A program made the position numbers and the translations under genes. Of a DNA stretch of 64,000 bases, positions 34,311-43,407 are shown piece after piece. The notes under the pieces are model-generated. The model was not told where the DNA came from and searched no databases. It worked only from the letters and a program-made list of their open reading frames with translations. This stretch comes from Alteribacillus persepolensis (lineage in GTDB: Bacteria > Bacillota > Bacilli > Bacillales > Marinococcaceae): contig NZ_FNDK01000005.1 of assembly GCF_900099605.1 (NCBI RefSeq), positions 1 through 64,000 on the forward strand, in the 5' to 3' direction. Numbering within the stretch: position 1 is the first letter of the stretch; the number at the start of each line of letters is the position of its first letter.

Positions 34311-35798
34311 GTGGGAAAAATTCCGTTATACCGAAACTATGTAGATGGCCGTTGGCAGGAAGATGCAAATCGCCGCGAGAAGGTAATCAATCCAGCAAAT
34401 GCAAAAGTAATCGCTGAAGCAGTTATATCTTCGCCACAGATTGTCCATGAAGCAGTAGATGCGGCAAAGCGCGCGCAGCCAGCATGGAAAGCAGTCCCGG
34501 CGCCGGAGCGCGGTGAATTGCTGTTTGAGATTGCGCAAAAATTAAAAGAAAAAAAAGAAGAGCTGGCTCAAGTATTAACAGCCGAAAATGGCAAACCCAT
34601 ACAAGAGGCACGTGGAGAAGTGCAAGAAGCGATTGACATGGGCTTTTACATGGCTGGGGAAGGCAGGCGTCTTTTTGGACAAACCGTACCAGCAGAACTG
34701 CCTAATAAACATGCGATGAGTGTTCGTTCTCCAGTTGGTGTTGCTGGCTTAATTACACCGTGGAACTTTCCTATTGCAATCGCCAGTTGGAAAATGTTCC
34801 CTGCCATCGTGAGTGGAAACACTGTTGTGTGGAAACCAGCGCTTGAAACACCGGGAATGGCTGATCAGTTTGTAAAGATTTTAGACGAATGCGGACTGCC
34901 GCATGGTGTGGTGAACCTTGTTAATGGGACTGGAGAAGAGGCAGGAAATGCTATTGTTGAACACGATGAAGTAGATATTGTTTCTTTTACCGGATCTACT
35001 GCTACAGGGCGTGCAATTGCCAGTAAAGCTGGGGGAATGCTGAAAAAAGTATCGCTTGAAATGGGAGGAAAAAATGCTATCACTGTTATGGACAGTGCCG
35101 ATATTAATTTAGCAGTGGATGGTATTTTGTGGAGTGGATTTGGCACGAGCGGACAACGCTGTACAGCAGCCAGCCGGATTATTGTGCATCGTGCTGTTAA
35201 ACAAGAGCTAGAAGAGGCTTTAGTGGCAAAGACAAGAGAGCTAGCCGTTGGAGACGGAGCAGATGAAAACACAGATGTTGGACCAGTTATTGGAGAAACA
35301 GCACTGACAAGCATTCATGATTATGTAAAAATCGGCCGTCAGGAAGGGGAACTGCTTTGCGGAGGACAGATATTAAACGAAGGGAAATATAAAAAAGGCT
35401 ATTATTATGAACCAACAATTATTACAAATGTTCATCCAAGTGCAAGAATTGCACAAGAAGAAATATTTGGACCGGTTCTTGCTATCATTCCAGTCAATTC
35501 GTTATCAGAAGCAATACAGGTAAACAATGATTCAGCATATGGATTATCTAGCTCTATTTTTACAAACAACACAAATGAAGTATTTCGAGCGATGCATGAA
35601 ATGGATACAGGAATTGTGTATGTAAATGCTGGAACGACTGGGGCTGAAATCCATTTGCCGTTTGGGGGAACGAAAAAAACAGGAAACGGCCATCGCGATT
35701 CAGGTACAGCCTCATTAGATGTGTTTACAGAATGGAAGAGCGTATATGTTGATTACAGCGGCACCTTACAGCGGGCACAAATTGACAATAATGAATAG
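34311..35798 (+). CDS. NAD(P)-dependent aldehyde dehydrogenase, likely aminoadipate-semialdehyde type
   Basis: A 495-residue ALDH with TPWNFP (Asn152), catalytic Glu250 in SLEMGGKN and Cys284 in GQRCTAAS. It starts with GTG after AAGGAGG, 13 bases behind the lysine 6-dehydrogenase gene. By context it would oxidise alpha-aminoadipate semialdehyde to alpha-aminoadipate, though succinate-semialdehyde-type or aldehyde dehydrogenases of the YcbD/GabD kind look alike. A perfect terminator follows, so the two genes form the whole transcript. Confidence 0.85.
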   Translation: MGKIPLYRNYVDGRWQEDANRREKVINPANAKVIAEAVISSPQIVHEAVDAAKRAQPAWKAVPAPERGELLFEIAQKLKEKKEELAQVLTAENGKPIQEARGEVQEAIDMGFYMAGEGRRLFGQTVPAELPNKHAMSVRSPVGVAGLITPWNFPIAIASWKMFPAIVSGNTVVWKPALETPGMADQFVKILDECGLPHGVVNLVNGTGEEAGNAIVEHDEVDIVSFTGSTATGRAIASKAGGMLKKVSLEMGGKNAITVMDSADINLAVDGILWSGFGTSGQRCTAASRIIVHRAVKQELEEALVAKTRELAVGDGADENTDVGPVIGETALTSIHDYVKIGRQEGELLCGGQILNEGKYKKGYYYEPTIITNVHPSARIAQEEIFGPVLAIIPVNSLSEAIQVNNDSAYGLSSSIFTNNTNEVFRAMHEMDTGIVYVNAGTTGAEIHLPFGGTKKTGNGHRDSGTASLDVFTEWKSVYVDYSGTLQRAQIDNNE

Positions 35799-35808
35799 TC
35801 TGATGAAT

Positions 35809-35849
35809 ATAGGTTCTTATGAAGCTGATGTTTCATAAGAACCTATTTC
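35809..35849 (+). terminator. Intrinsic terminator after aldehyde dehydrogenase
   Basis: Perfect 15-base arms ATAGGTTCTTATGAA (35809-35823) and TTCATAAGAACCTAT (35832-35846), then TTCT. Confidence 0.85.
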
Positions 35850-35883
35850 TCTAGGCAGGAAAGCATAACATGCTGCGCTTCTT

Positions 35884-36044
35884 TACTCTTGCCCAAGCGC
35901 CCAGCCACTTAGGCGTACACGAGGCGGATCGGTGCAGCGTTACCACAGAATGTGTGCGTTCTTAGTAGAAGTGCCTTACAGAAGTTCCTTTACCGTAGCC
36001 GACCCTCTTTTTTTTTTTTTTTGCGGCGGTTGGGCCTTTCTTAT
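35884..36044. repeat. Dispersed intergenic repeat, type A
   Basis: Carries both modules in the same order as at 4.65-4.95 kb: CCCAAGCGCC...GCAGCGTTACCACAGAATGT, then GTGTGCGTTCTTAGTAGAAG, AAGTTCCTTTACCGTAGCCG, and a GGCGGTTGGGCC end. A run of about 15 T (36008-36022) interrupts the copy. Confidence 0.7.
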
Positions 36045-36107
36045 ATAAAGATGAAAAAAACGAAAAAGTGTGATATGTTGGAGAGAACAAGGAGGAGGGA
36101 TTTTTTG

Positions 36108-37508
36108 ATGAACCTCGAACACACTGTAATGGATAACAAAAAGAAAATATCAATTCAACCTGAGCGAATGGTCGTTTACTTGCAAAGTAAAATCATTGAG
36201 AGTACCGACCAAGAGGGGTATATGTATTATTTGTTTTTCTACAAAGACCATTATATCACCGCCGTAAAAACAAACAAAGTAAGGCGCCGTTCGTACGTTG
36301 AAAAAGCAAATAAACGAGGAATTGTGTTTTCTGCGAGCCACCCCTTTTGCCAAAAACTGCTCTCGAATCATTCCTCTTTTATAAAAAGAAGTTTTAATCA
36401 AGTCCGCGCTAAACTTGAAAAGCAGTATCCTCCGCATGAAACAGCCTCTATACTCACTTTTTTTGATGCGTTTATCCCAAAGAAAGAAATATTTACTATA
36501 ATACAATCATATTTTTATCAATACCGGCGTAACGGGCAACTATTTGCTGGTTACCGTTTATTGCGTGTGCTGCTTGATTTTACTCCAAAGCATCGCTGGG
36601 TCAGACAAACAGCAAACGAACTTCAGTATGCCCGTTATAAAGAGCTGTATCAAGAAAAGCATAACGACTTGTGGGAAAAAGATATCAACTATGTCGAAAA
36701 AGCGCTGTTTCAACAGCGGCAAAAGTCTTCCAAAGCTGCTGACCAATTATTAACTTTATTCGACCACGACAACCGCTTTCTTGATGCATGTATTTTAATG
36801 ATTCAACAGTTTCTCCTTAAGCCTTCCCAATACTCTTATGAAAGAATTATGGAGCGAATAAAAACTCACTTTTCTTCTGAAGATATGCTGATAATTGTTG
36901 AAGATATGTATCAGCGCCTCCCGTCATTTGAACCACTGCAGTATACACTGCTTCACCATTATCTTTTACAGCAGAACCTCGACAAAACAATTCCATTGCT
37001 GAACGAACACTCCCTTCAATTAACTAATACACAATGGATGGATCTAGAGAACATGTTAGAAAAAATGAATATCCAACACGATAATATGTCCATCGAACAC
37101 CTCAATACGTATATTGCCGCTCTCTTTCAAACCGATCCCAAAAAAGCCGAGACAATCCTTCACAAATGTGTCACCCAATTATTGACAGTAAAAAAGCTAG
37201 CAGATGTTTCCGACTGGCTTCGACCGATTCAATCGGCGTATGCTAACTCTCCAGTTATTAAACGAATTGAAAACATGCTGCAGTGGAGCGAAGATCCTGA
37301 CCAGCAGAGAAAACTTGGGGAATTGTATTACCAATTTCAGCAAATTGATCAAGCGATTGAATGTTTCAGCTGGGAGATGGAGATGGATACACAAGACCCG
37401 CTTCCTGTCCGCTGGCTGTCGAAACTCTATTTAGAAGCGGGGAAACAGGAAGAATCGAAAGCATATCAAAAGTTGTATCAGGAAATGCAGAAACAAAAAA
37501 ACGCATAA
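36108..37508 (+). CDS. Hypothetical protein with TPR-like C-terminal repeats
   Basis: A 466-residue soluble protein. The first 100 residues form a small basic domain (SKIIESTDQEGYMYYLFFYK, KTNKVRRRSYVEKANKRGIV). The rest is helical with Tyr/Leu/Ala spacing typical of TPR repeats, clearest near the end (QQRKLGELYYQFQQIDQAIE, ARWL-like PVRWLSKLYLEAGKQEESKA). The ATG at 36108 follows AAGGAGGAGGGA; the upstream open frame runs through the repeat element and is rejected. It is monocistronic. I do not recognise a named family and assign no function. Confidence 0.65.
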   Translation: MNLEHTVMDNKKKISIQPERMVVYLQSKIIESTDQEGYMYYLFFYKDHYITAVKTNKVRRRSYVEKANKRGIVFSASHPFCQKLLSNHSSFIKRSFNQVRAKLEKQYPPHETASILTFFDAFIPKKEIFTIIQSYFYQYRRNGQLFAGYRLLRVLLDFTPKHRWVRQTANELQYARYKELYQEKHNDLWEKDINYVEKALFQQRQKSSKAADQLLTLFDHDNRFLDACILMIQQFLLKPSQYSYERIMERIKTHFSSEDMLIIVEDMYQRLPSFEPLQYTLLHHYLLQQNLDKTIPLLNEHSLQLTNTQWMDLENMLEKMNIQHDNMSIEHLNTYIAALFQTDPKKAETILHKCVTQLLTVKKLADVSDWLRPIQSAYANSPVIKRIENMLQWSEDPDQQRKLGELYYQFQQIDQAIECFSWEMEMDTQDPLPVRWLSKLYLEAGKQEESKAYQKLYQEMQKQKNA

Positions 37509-37522
37509 TGGTGTAATAGAAG

Positions 37523-37555
37523 GGGCTCTCATTCACGTATGGGGGCCCTTTTCGC
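37523..37555 (+). terminator. Probable terminator after TPR-like gene
   Basis: Imperfect hairpin AAGGGGCTCTCAT (37521-37533) with ATGGGGGCCCTTTT; ends in TTTT. Confidence 0.6.
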
Positions 37556-37559
37556 GGTA

Positions 37560-37730
37560 TGAGCACGAAGGAAGCGCAAAAAACCGCAATGTTTACACGA
37601 ATAGAAAACGATCATATGTGCGCAGGTGAATCACTGGTGTCGTCAGCACGTAAAGAAAGTTCTTATATGTGCAGCGAGATTCTCCCCTTTAGTCGAAGGA
37701 TGGACGCTGAACCATTAAAAAATAAGAAAA
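37560..37730. repeat. Possible degenerate type A repeat
   Basis: GAATCACTGGTGTCGTCAGC and AAGTTCTTATATGTGCAG followed by TCCCCTTTAGTCGAAGGATG loosely resemble repeat modules elsewhere (compare TTCTTATACTTTAGTCAAAC at 49326). The ORF read here is not supported as a gene. Confidence 0.35.
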
Positions 37731-37733
37731 ACA

Positions 37734-37802
37734 TTTACAGATAAGAAACACTTCCCTATAATATTAACTGTATTAACACATATAACACAGATGATACAGT
37801 TA
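37734..37802 (+). promoter_or_regulatory. Sigma-A promoter with GntR operator for the ABC operon
   Basis: TTTACA (37734-37739), 17-base spacer, TATAAT (37757-37762). Just downstream is an inverted repeat TAACTGTAT (37765-37773) and ATACAGTTA (37794-37802) that spans the expected transcription start. It would suit repression by the GntR-type regulator encoded next. Confidence 0.75.
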
Positions 37803-37825
37803 TAACAAAGAAAGGGGGGACTACT

Positions 37826-38233
37826 TTGTTTGAGCTGGATGTGAGAAGTCGAAAGCCAATATATGAACAGCTGATTACTAACATAAAACAGTTAATTGTT
37901 TCGAATGTTTTACAGCCAGATGAGAAATTGCCATCTGTACGAATGCTTTCTAAACAGTTAACGATAAATCCAAACACGATTCAAAAGGCGTATCGGGAAT
38001 TAGAGCGGGAAGGTTATTTGTATTCTGCAAGCAGAAAGGGGTATTTTGTGGCTCCAATAGAACTAGTATCCAACGACCAAAAACTATCTGAGTTAAAAGA
38101 ACACATTCAAGAGTTATTAAAAGAGGCTGTGTATTTCGGGCTGACCAAAGATGAATTAGAACGTTGGTTTAATGAAATACAAGAGGGGGGAGCTAGCAGT
38201 GATCCAAATCGAAAAAGTGACGAAGACATATGA
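37826..38233 (+). CDS. GntR family transcriptional regulator, YtrA subfamily
   Basis: A 135-residue regulator. The winged-helix N-terminal domain has the canonical SRKPIYEQLITNIKQLIV, PSVRMLSKQLTINPNTIQKA and REGYLYSASRKGYFV segments. The short C-terminal part (about 45 residues) is typical of the YtrA subfamily, which control ABC transporter operons. It starts at TTG after AAAGGGGGGAC. The ABC ATPase gene overlaps its end by 35 bases, and a palindromic operator lies at its promoter, so autorepression of the operon is likely. Inducing signal unknown; relatives respond to cell-envelope stress. Confidence 0.88.
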   Translation: MFELDVRSRKPIYEQLITNIKQLIVSNVLQPDEKLPSVRMLSKQLTINPNTIQKAYRELEREGYLYSASRKGYFVAPIELVSNDQKLSELKEHIQELLKEAVYFGLTKDELERWFNEIQEGGASSDPNRKSDEDI

Positions 38234-39101
38234 AAATGAAAAGGCATTACATGGTATTAGTTTATCGGTAGGAAAAGGTTCGATTTATGGGTTGTTAGGA
38301 ACAAACGGGGCAGGAAAAACAACGTTATTAAAAATATTGGCTGGCATTTATCGACCGGATGAGGGGAATGTGAAGGTTGATAATCAACCAATCTATGAAA
38401 ACGTAAAACTAAAGGAAAAAGTAGTATTTATATCTGACAACTTGTATTTTTTCCCGCAGGCAACCATTGAACAAATGGCGGCATACTACCGTTCCTTTTA
38501 TCCCAGTTGGAATGAAGAGCGCTATCAAACGATGCAGAAAGTGTTTCAAATCAATCCTAAAAGAAAGCTTCAGCGGCTCTCTAAAGGCATGCAGCGCCAA
38601 GCGGCATTTTGGTTATCACTTTCAGCCATGCCGGAAGTATTGATTCTTGATGAACCGATTGATGGATTGGATCCGGTGATGCGGCAAAAGATAAAAAATC
38701 TGCTGTTTCAAGATGTAGCAGATCGTGAGCTTACTGTTGTTATTTCTTCTCATAACTTACGAGAAATTGAAGATATATGCGATCATGTTGGTATTATGCA
38801 TCGAGGAAATATCGTCGTCGAAAAAGATCTTGATGATTTAAAAAGTGATACACATAAAATTCAAGCTGCCTTTTCCTCAGAAGAACAAGAACAACGTATA
38901 TTAGAGCAGCTGACAGTTTTGCATCAAGAAAAAAGAGGCAGTGTACTGCTTGTTATTGCCAAAGGTCAAAAAGAAGCGGTAGAACACATTGTTCATTCCA
39001 GCAAACCGCTGGTGTTTGATTTACTTCCTCTCACGCTGGAAGAAATTTTTATTTATGAAATGGGGGGAATCGGCTATGAAATCGAAAATATCCTTCTTTA
39101 A
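38199..39101 (+). CDS. ABC transporter ATP-binding protein (YtrB-like)
   Basis: A 300-residue ABC ATPase. Walker A is GTNGAGKTT (about residues 34-42), the signature is LSKGMQRQ, Walker B is VLILDEPIDGLDP and the switch His is in SSHNL. The C-terminal extension fits exporter-type ATPases paired with large permeases. The GTG at 38199 follows GGGGGGAG and overlaps the GntR gene by 35 bases; the permease start overlaps its end by 26 bases. Translational coupling within one operon is evident. Confidence 0.88.
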   Translation: MIQIEKVTKTYENEKALHGISLSVGKGSIYGLLGTNGAGKTTLLKILAGIYRPDEGNVKVDNQPIYENVKLKEKVVFISDNLYFFPQATIEQMAAYYRSFYPSWNEERYQTMQKVFQINPKRKLQRLSKGMQRQAAFWLSLSAMPEVLILDEPIDGLDPVMRQKIKNLLFQDVADRELTVVISSHNLREIEDICDHVGIMHRGNIVVEKDLDDLKSDTHKIQAAFSSEEQEQRILEQLTVLHQEKRGSVLLVIAKGQKEAVEHIVHSSKPLVFDLLPLTLEEIFIYEMGGIGYEIENILL

Positions 39102-41064
39102 CCCAGGAGTGCAAAAACAAAATCTGAAACAGCATGGTTGGATTGCACTTGTATATTTAGTAGGCCTCTTGTTTACGGTTCCGCTGCAAATGGTGCTGCA
39201 CATAACAAATGAAAATACTATGCCATACCGCCATGTTGAACATTTATTTTCTATCGGCTTTCCGATGCAATTATTTGTCGCCTTTATTGTTCCCATTATT
39301 ACAGGTATGTTCCTGTTTCGCTATGTACAAACGAAACAAGCGGTTGATATGATTCACAGCCTGCCTATATCAAGAGGAAGTTTATATATCAATCATCTTT
39401 TAAGCGGACTGGTTATGCTTGTGATTCCCGTTTGGGTGACGGGCGGCGCAGCAGCTGCTGTATCTGCTTATCCAGAACTTGAAGCTATAACAATGAGTGA
39501 TGTGTGGATTTGGACTGCAGTGATGACAGTGATGTCTGTGTTTTTCTTTTGTTTTTCTGTATTTATTGGGATGTTGAGCGGCATGTCTATTGCACAAGGC
39601 ATTTTAACATTTATTATTTTGATGCTTCCCGCAGGGTTGTTCATGTTATTAAATACGAATATTAATTTCTTTTTATATGGGTTTCCTAATCACTATTACT
39701 CGGGTGAAACAATCGTCAAGTGGTCACCGATTATTATGATGGGAGAATTTAATCATGTAGAAGAAATCCCCTTAGGGCACATTTTTGTGTATTTAGGATT
39801 AGCCGTTATATTTGCGTTATTGGGATATGTGCTGTATAAATTCCGTGCTTTAGAAATGGCGGGGCAGGCAATTGTATATGAACCGCTTCGTCCAATTTTT
39901 AAATACGGTGTAGCATTTTGTGCGATGCTTGTCGGCGGCATTTACTTTGAACAATATCATTCAACAGGCTGGCTGATATTTGGCTATGTGTTTAGCTCGC
40001 TGCTTGGATTTCTTATTGCTGAAATGATTCTGCAAAAAACGTGGAGAATTTGGAAAGGCAGAACGTTTATTCAATATGCAGGATACGCCGCCGTTGTTAT
40101 CATTTTTGGATTAGTACTGCACTTTGACGTGATTGGCTATGCGAGCAACGTTCCTAATGAAGATGATGTAAAGGGCGTATACTTTGGCGATGATGTGCAT
40201 TCATTAACACGTGCAGAAGAGGAAGAGGATGTATTTGTTACAAATCAGGCGTATATTGAAAATGTGCGGGCCTTTCACGAATATGTAGCACAAACCAAGC
40301 CGGAAGAGGTACAAACAAATCAGCCGCATCGTTTTAATCAATACGCTATTGCATACAAACTAAATAACGGATCAACACTTGTTCGGCAATATCAGCTCCC
40401 GCTAGAATCAGTAAAAGACCAGTTAGCACCGATAGTAGAATCAGAGTCATACAAACGTATAAACTATCATGTGGATGTGTTGGATAATAAGCTGCAAAAC
40501 ATTGTTATTACTGCTGATGGACCTGTTCAGAAAAACGTGACCATCACCGATCCAGAAGAAATACAAGAACTGCAGCACATATTGAAATATGAAATTTCCA
40601 GGCTGCAGGTCGATGATGTGGTGGAAAACAACATGAATTGGGGAAGTGTTATATTGGAACTTCCTCTGCAAGCGGACGCTTTACCAGATGAAGCTGTACA
40701 GTTGTCGATTCCTTGGAAAAAGAACTTTAATCAATTAGAACAATGGCTAGAAGATAACGGATACTTGGATCAAGCCCGTATTTTGCCGGAAGATATCGCA
40801 TTTATGGAAGTGCAGAGGCTGGCAGGGGGAACCAATGGCATGGCATACCCAGATCGCGTTTTTCGAGAGGATCTGGGCTCTGAAACTTCTGTACAAGTCG
40901 AAGACAAAGAAATCATTGAAAAGGCATTAGAAACATCTCGCACGATGGGAGATGGAGAATATTTCGTACGATTTGTTACGGAAAACGATATCGAGTTTTA
41001 CGGAGTGTTTACGAAAGAAGATGTCCCAGAAGAAATTATATCGCTGTATAACAGTCCATCATAA
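39076..41064 (+). CDS. ABC transporter permease with extracytoplasmic C-terminal domain (DUF6449-like)
   Basis: A 662-residue permease. The first half has about ten membrane segments, including an ABC-2-like N-terminal region (HSLPISRGSLYINHLLSGLVM). The second half, from about residue 365, is a soluble domain (DVKGVYFGDDVHSL...) likely outside the cell. This layout occurs in YtrA-regulated operons and the C-terminal domain resembles DUF6449. GGGGGGAATCGGCT precedes the ATG at 39076, overlapping the ATPase gene. It is the last gene of the operon. The transported substrate is unknown. Confidence 0.8.
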   Translation: MKSKISFFNPGVQKQNLKQHGWIALVYLVGLLFTVPLQMVLHITNENTMPYRHVEHLFSIGFPMQLFVAFIVPIITGMFLFRYVQTKQAVDMIHSLPISRGSLYINHLLSGLVMLVIPVWVTGGAAAAVSAYPELEAITMSDVWIWTAVMTVMSVFFFCFSVFIGMLSGMSIAQGILTFIILMLPAGLFMLLNTNINFFLYGFPNHYYSGETIVKWSPIIMMGEFNHVEEIPLGHIFVYLGLAVIFALLGYVLYKFRALEMAGQAIVYEPLRPIFKYGVAFCAMLVGGIYFEQYHSTGWLIFGYVFSSLLGFLIAEMILQKTWRIWKGRTFIQYAGYAAVVIIFGLVLHFDVIGYASNVPNEDDVKGVYFGDDVHSLTRAEEEEDVFVTNQAYIENVRAFHEYVAQTKPEEVQTNQPHRFNQYAIAYKLNNGSTLVRQYQLPLESVKDQLAPIVESESYKRINYHVDVLDNKLQNIVITADGPVQKNVTITDPEEIQELQHILKYEISRLQVDDVVENNMNWGSVILELPLQADALPDEAVQLSIPWKKNFNQLEQWLEDNGYLDQARILPEDIAFMEVQRLAGGTNGMAYPDRVFREDLGSETSVQVEDKEIIEKALETSRTMGDGEYFVRFVTENDIEFYGVFTKEDVPEEIISLYNSPS

Positions 41065-41099
41065 AAAAAGCACTCGCCGGTTTTTGGCGAGTGCTTTTT
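41065..41099 (+). terminator. Intrinsic terminator of the GntR-ABC operon
   Basis: AAAAAGCACTCGCC (41065-41078) and GGCGAGTGCTTTTT (41086-41099), perfect, right after the stop. Confidence 0.92.
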
Positions 41100-41146
41100 A
41101 CATTAAAACAGTTGTTTGTTGTTCAGGGCATTTTCATTTTTCTTCA

Positions 41147-41605
41147 TTATTCTTTGGTAAACCCTTCTTTTTCCAAGTAATCGGCTGCTTCGGGGTAAGA
41201 ATTAAAGGTCCCATCAAGGTCAGTATCAGCGTATACGTTCCACTCCTCGCCTTCTTTAAGCAGTACAAGCACTTGATCGTTATCGTTAATCCACTCTTCT
41301 AAATACATCTCTTGATCAATGCTTTCAGCAGATAAGGAATCAATAGATGCCTCAATAATCGTTCGCAGTTCTGCTTCAGAAAAGTCACGTATGTTGACGT
41401 AGCCTTTTTCATCGGCCTCATATCCCGAAATAAGACCAGCATATACGTAGCCATTTCCATTAGGATGTAAATGGTATACGACATTTTTTTTATCATAGAC
41501 ACTGTCTTCGTATTGAAAGTTCACTCTGCCAAGAGAAACGTCTTTTTGCGTGAGCTCTGGAAAGGCTTCTGTAATTACTTTCATCTTTTCTTCAAATGTT
41601 AACAT
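41147..41605 (-). CDS. Hypothetical acidic soluble protein
   Basis: A 152-residue protein rich in Asp and Glu, with no signal peptide or membrane segment. GGAGGATAT precedes the ATG. Segments such as VYHLHPNGNGYVYAGLIS and WNVYADTDLDGTFNSYPEAA look like a compact alpha/beta domain. It is convergent with the ABC operon. I recognise no family and assign no function. Confidence 0.6.
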   Translation of the reverse strand: MLTFEEKMKVITEAFPELTQKDVSLGRVNFQYEDSVYDKKNVVYHLHPNGNGYVYAGLISGYEADEKGYVNIRDFSEAELRTIIEASIDSLSAESIDQEMYLEEWINDNDQVLVLLKEGEEWNVYADTDLDGTFNSYPEAADYLEKEGFTKE

Positions 41606-41685
41606 ATATCCTCCATAAAAGATTCTTATTTTAATACAATATTATATCACGATTTAAGACGAAACAAAAAAGAATGACAGCATCT

Positions 41686-42303
41686 CTACATAGATAAAAT
41701 GTACAACGGACTGTCATCGGTTACGAAGTCCTCTAGCTGATAGGCTGGTATCGGAAACATAGGAAATCCCGCATAGCCCGGTGTGATTTCATATTTGTCA
41801 AAATAGATAACCAATGTTTTGTCTGCGATATAGTACTTTTGATCAGGTGAAATGCCGGGGTAGTTGTCTAACAGCGGAATATCACGTTCTTGAATTTGCT
41901 GTTCAATCAACTTGTTAATTATCTGTTCATAACCGCTGCTTGTTTTAAACAAGTCAGACAGCTCATATATTTCCCCCGATTGAGCATCAGCTGTAAGTGA
42001 GTCTAATAATTCTACAGGATGAGCCAAACCAGGCATATTCGCAAATAAGCTGAACGTGAAACTGATAATACCACGCTGATTGTTTTTCATTTCAAAATCA
42101 CCGATTAATTCGGTGGAGCCGGGTTCAAAGTACCCCATTTCCTTAATTTGTAAAAAGAGGCTGTCAATTTTTCTTAAAATGCTGTGGTTTATTTTTTGCT
42201 CATGAAGAGGGTCCACTAGTGTTACCTGTGGATAAAAAACGGAAATGTTTGGAGCAGTATATGAATACGATTGAATCGGTATTGGAAGTCGATAACGTTC
42301 CAT
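41686..42303 (-). CDS. DUF3298/RsiV-like domain protein
   Basis: A 205-residue protein. The N-terminal part (VFYPQVTLVDPLHEQKINHS) resembles DUF4163 and the C-terminal part (SPDQKYYIADKTLVIYFDKY, TPGYAGFPMFPIPAYQLEDF) resembles DUF3298. In RsiV and PdaC these domains are extracytoplasmic. Here there is no signal peptide or anchor, so it may be cytoplasmic or a coat-type protein. AAGGTTGATGC precedes the ATG. Role unknown. Confidence 0.7.
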   Translation of the reverse strand: MERYRLPIPIQSYSYTAPNISVFYPQVTLVDPLHEQKINHSILRKIDSLFLQIKEMGYFEPGSTELIGDFEMKNNQRGIISFTFSLFANMPGLAHPVELLDSLTADAQSGEIYELSDLFKTSSGYEQIINKLIEQQIQERDIPLLDNYPGISPDQKYYIADKTLVIYFDKYEITPGYAGFPMFPIPAYQLEDFVTDDSPLYILSM

Positions 42304-42447
42304 GAAGCATCAACCTTTTTAAAAAAATTTATACATTAGCCTATTCAGCTTGCAGTAAAGTGGCACTGATGTAGGATAAAAAAATGTTGAGCGGACATAT
42401 TAGTATTGGAGAAATAATTACTGTATAAATATGGAAGGGGATTTACA

Positions 42448-43263
42448 ATGAAAAAAAGCATCTATGGACTTTTTGCGTGTCTTTTTCTTTTAACGCTTAT
42501 CACGGGGTGTAATACAGGCAATGAAGGGGCTGCAGAGAGAGAGAGCAATGGGTATCAACAAATAGAACACACACCGAACAACGGAAATAATCCAACTGCA
42601 GAGCAAACGAACAATAATGACCGTTTTCCGTTCAATTTGTTTGGGGGCGATGAAAGAGGAGGTAATGGCGGGGAAACAGGTTTGCCCGTTCCAGATACTG
42701 ATTTAGAAATCGAAGAAGGAGACGTGCCGGATGAGTCCGAACTGCCTGGACAGCCGCAGGATGGTACAGGAGACGGAACTGGTCAACGTCAACAACAGCC
42801 GGAAAATCCAGGGAATCAAGAAGATGACTCTATCCAACGTCAAGATGAACCGCAAACCGATGGCAATCAGGACACGGGTAGTTCTGCTACAGGAGTGGAA
42901 CAAAAAGTAATTGAACTGACAAATCAAGAAAGAGAAAAGAATGGATTATCTCCCTTAAAAGCAGACCCACAAGTAACAAAAACGGCAAGAGCAAAGTCGC
43001 GCGATATGGCAAGTAATAACTATTTTGCCCACAATTCTCCAACGTATGGTTCGCCGTTTAACATGTTAAGTGACTTTGGGGTAAACTACACAGCAGCTGC
43101 GGAAAACATTGCTGCAGGACAGCAAACACCTGAAGAGGTCGTACAGGCCTGGATGAATAGTGAAGGGCATCGAAAAAATATTTTGAATCAAGAAGTGACA
43201 CATATTGGTGTAGGATATGTGGAAGATGGAAATCACTGGACACAAATGTTTATTGGTAAATAA
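42448..43263 (+). CDS. CAP/SCP domain lipoprotein (YkwD-like)
   Basis: A 271-residue protein with a lipoprotein signal peptide (lipobox ITGC, Cys21), a low-complexity linker of about 125 residues rich in Gly, Asn, Gln and Pro, and a C-terminal CAP domain. The domain has KSRDMASNNYFAHNSPTYGS, AAAENIAAGQQTPEEVV, WMNSEGHRKNILN and THIGVGYV, which include the conserved His and Glu of the CAP cavity. Spore formers use such YkwD/SafA-like secreted proteins, but role is unknown. AAGGGGATTTACA precedes the ATG. Confidence 0.85.
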   Translation: MKKSIYGLFACLFLLTLITGCNTGNEGAAERESNGYQQIEHTPNNGNNPTAEQTNNNDRFPFNLFGGDERGGNGGETGLPVPDTDLEIEEGDVPDESELPGQPQDGTGDGTGQRQQQPENPGNQEDDSIQRQDEPQTDGNQDTGSSATGVEQKVIELTNQEREKNGLSPLKADPQVTKTARAKSRDMASNNYFAHNSPTYGSPFNMLSDFGVNYTAAAENIAAGQQTPEEVVQAWMNSEGHRKNILNQEVTHIGVGYVEDGNHWTQMFIGK

Positions 43264-43286
43264 ATGAAAGCAGCAACATAAACCTG

Positions 43287-43325
43287 AACCTCCATATTAC
43301 TTTTACATGTGATATGGAGGTTTTG
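43287..43325 (+). terminator. Intrinsic terminator after CAP lipoprotein gene
   Basis: AACCTCCATAT (43287-43297) and ATATGGAGGTT (43312-43322) followed by TTGCTTT. Confidence 0.8.
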
Positions 43326-43407
43326 CTTTAACAAAAAATGTAAAAGAATGCACTTTTTAATATGGCTTCAAGTACTCATTTGAGCAGGAGGGGCTGATGC
43401 CGGCTGG

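Noticed and set aside
36008-36022. Run of about 15 T as a terminator
   Set aside because: No stem precedes it; it lies inside a repeat copy and may be a length-variable homopolymer.
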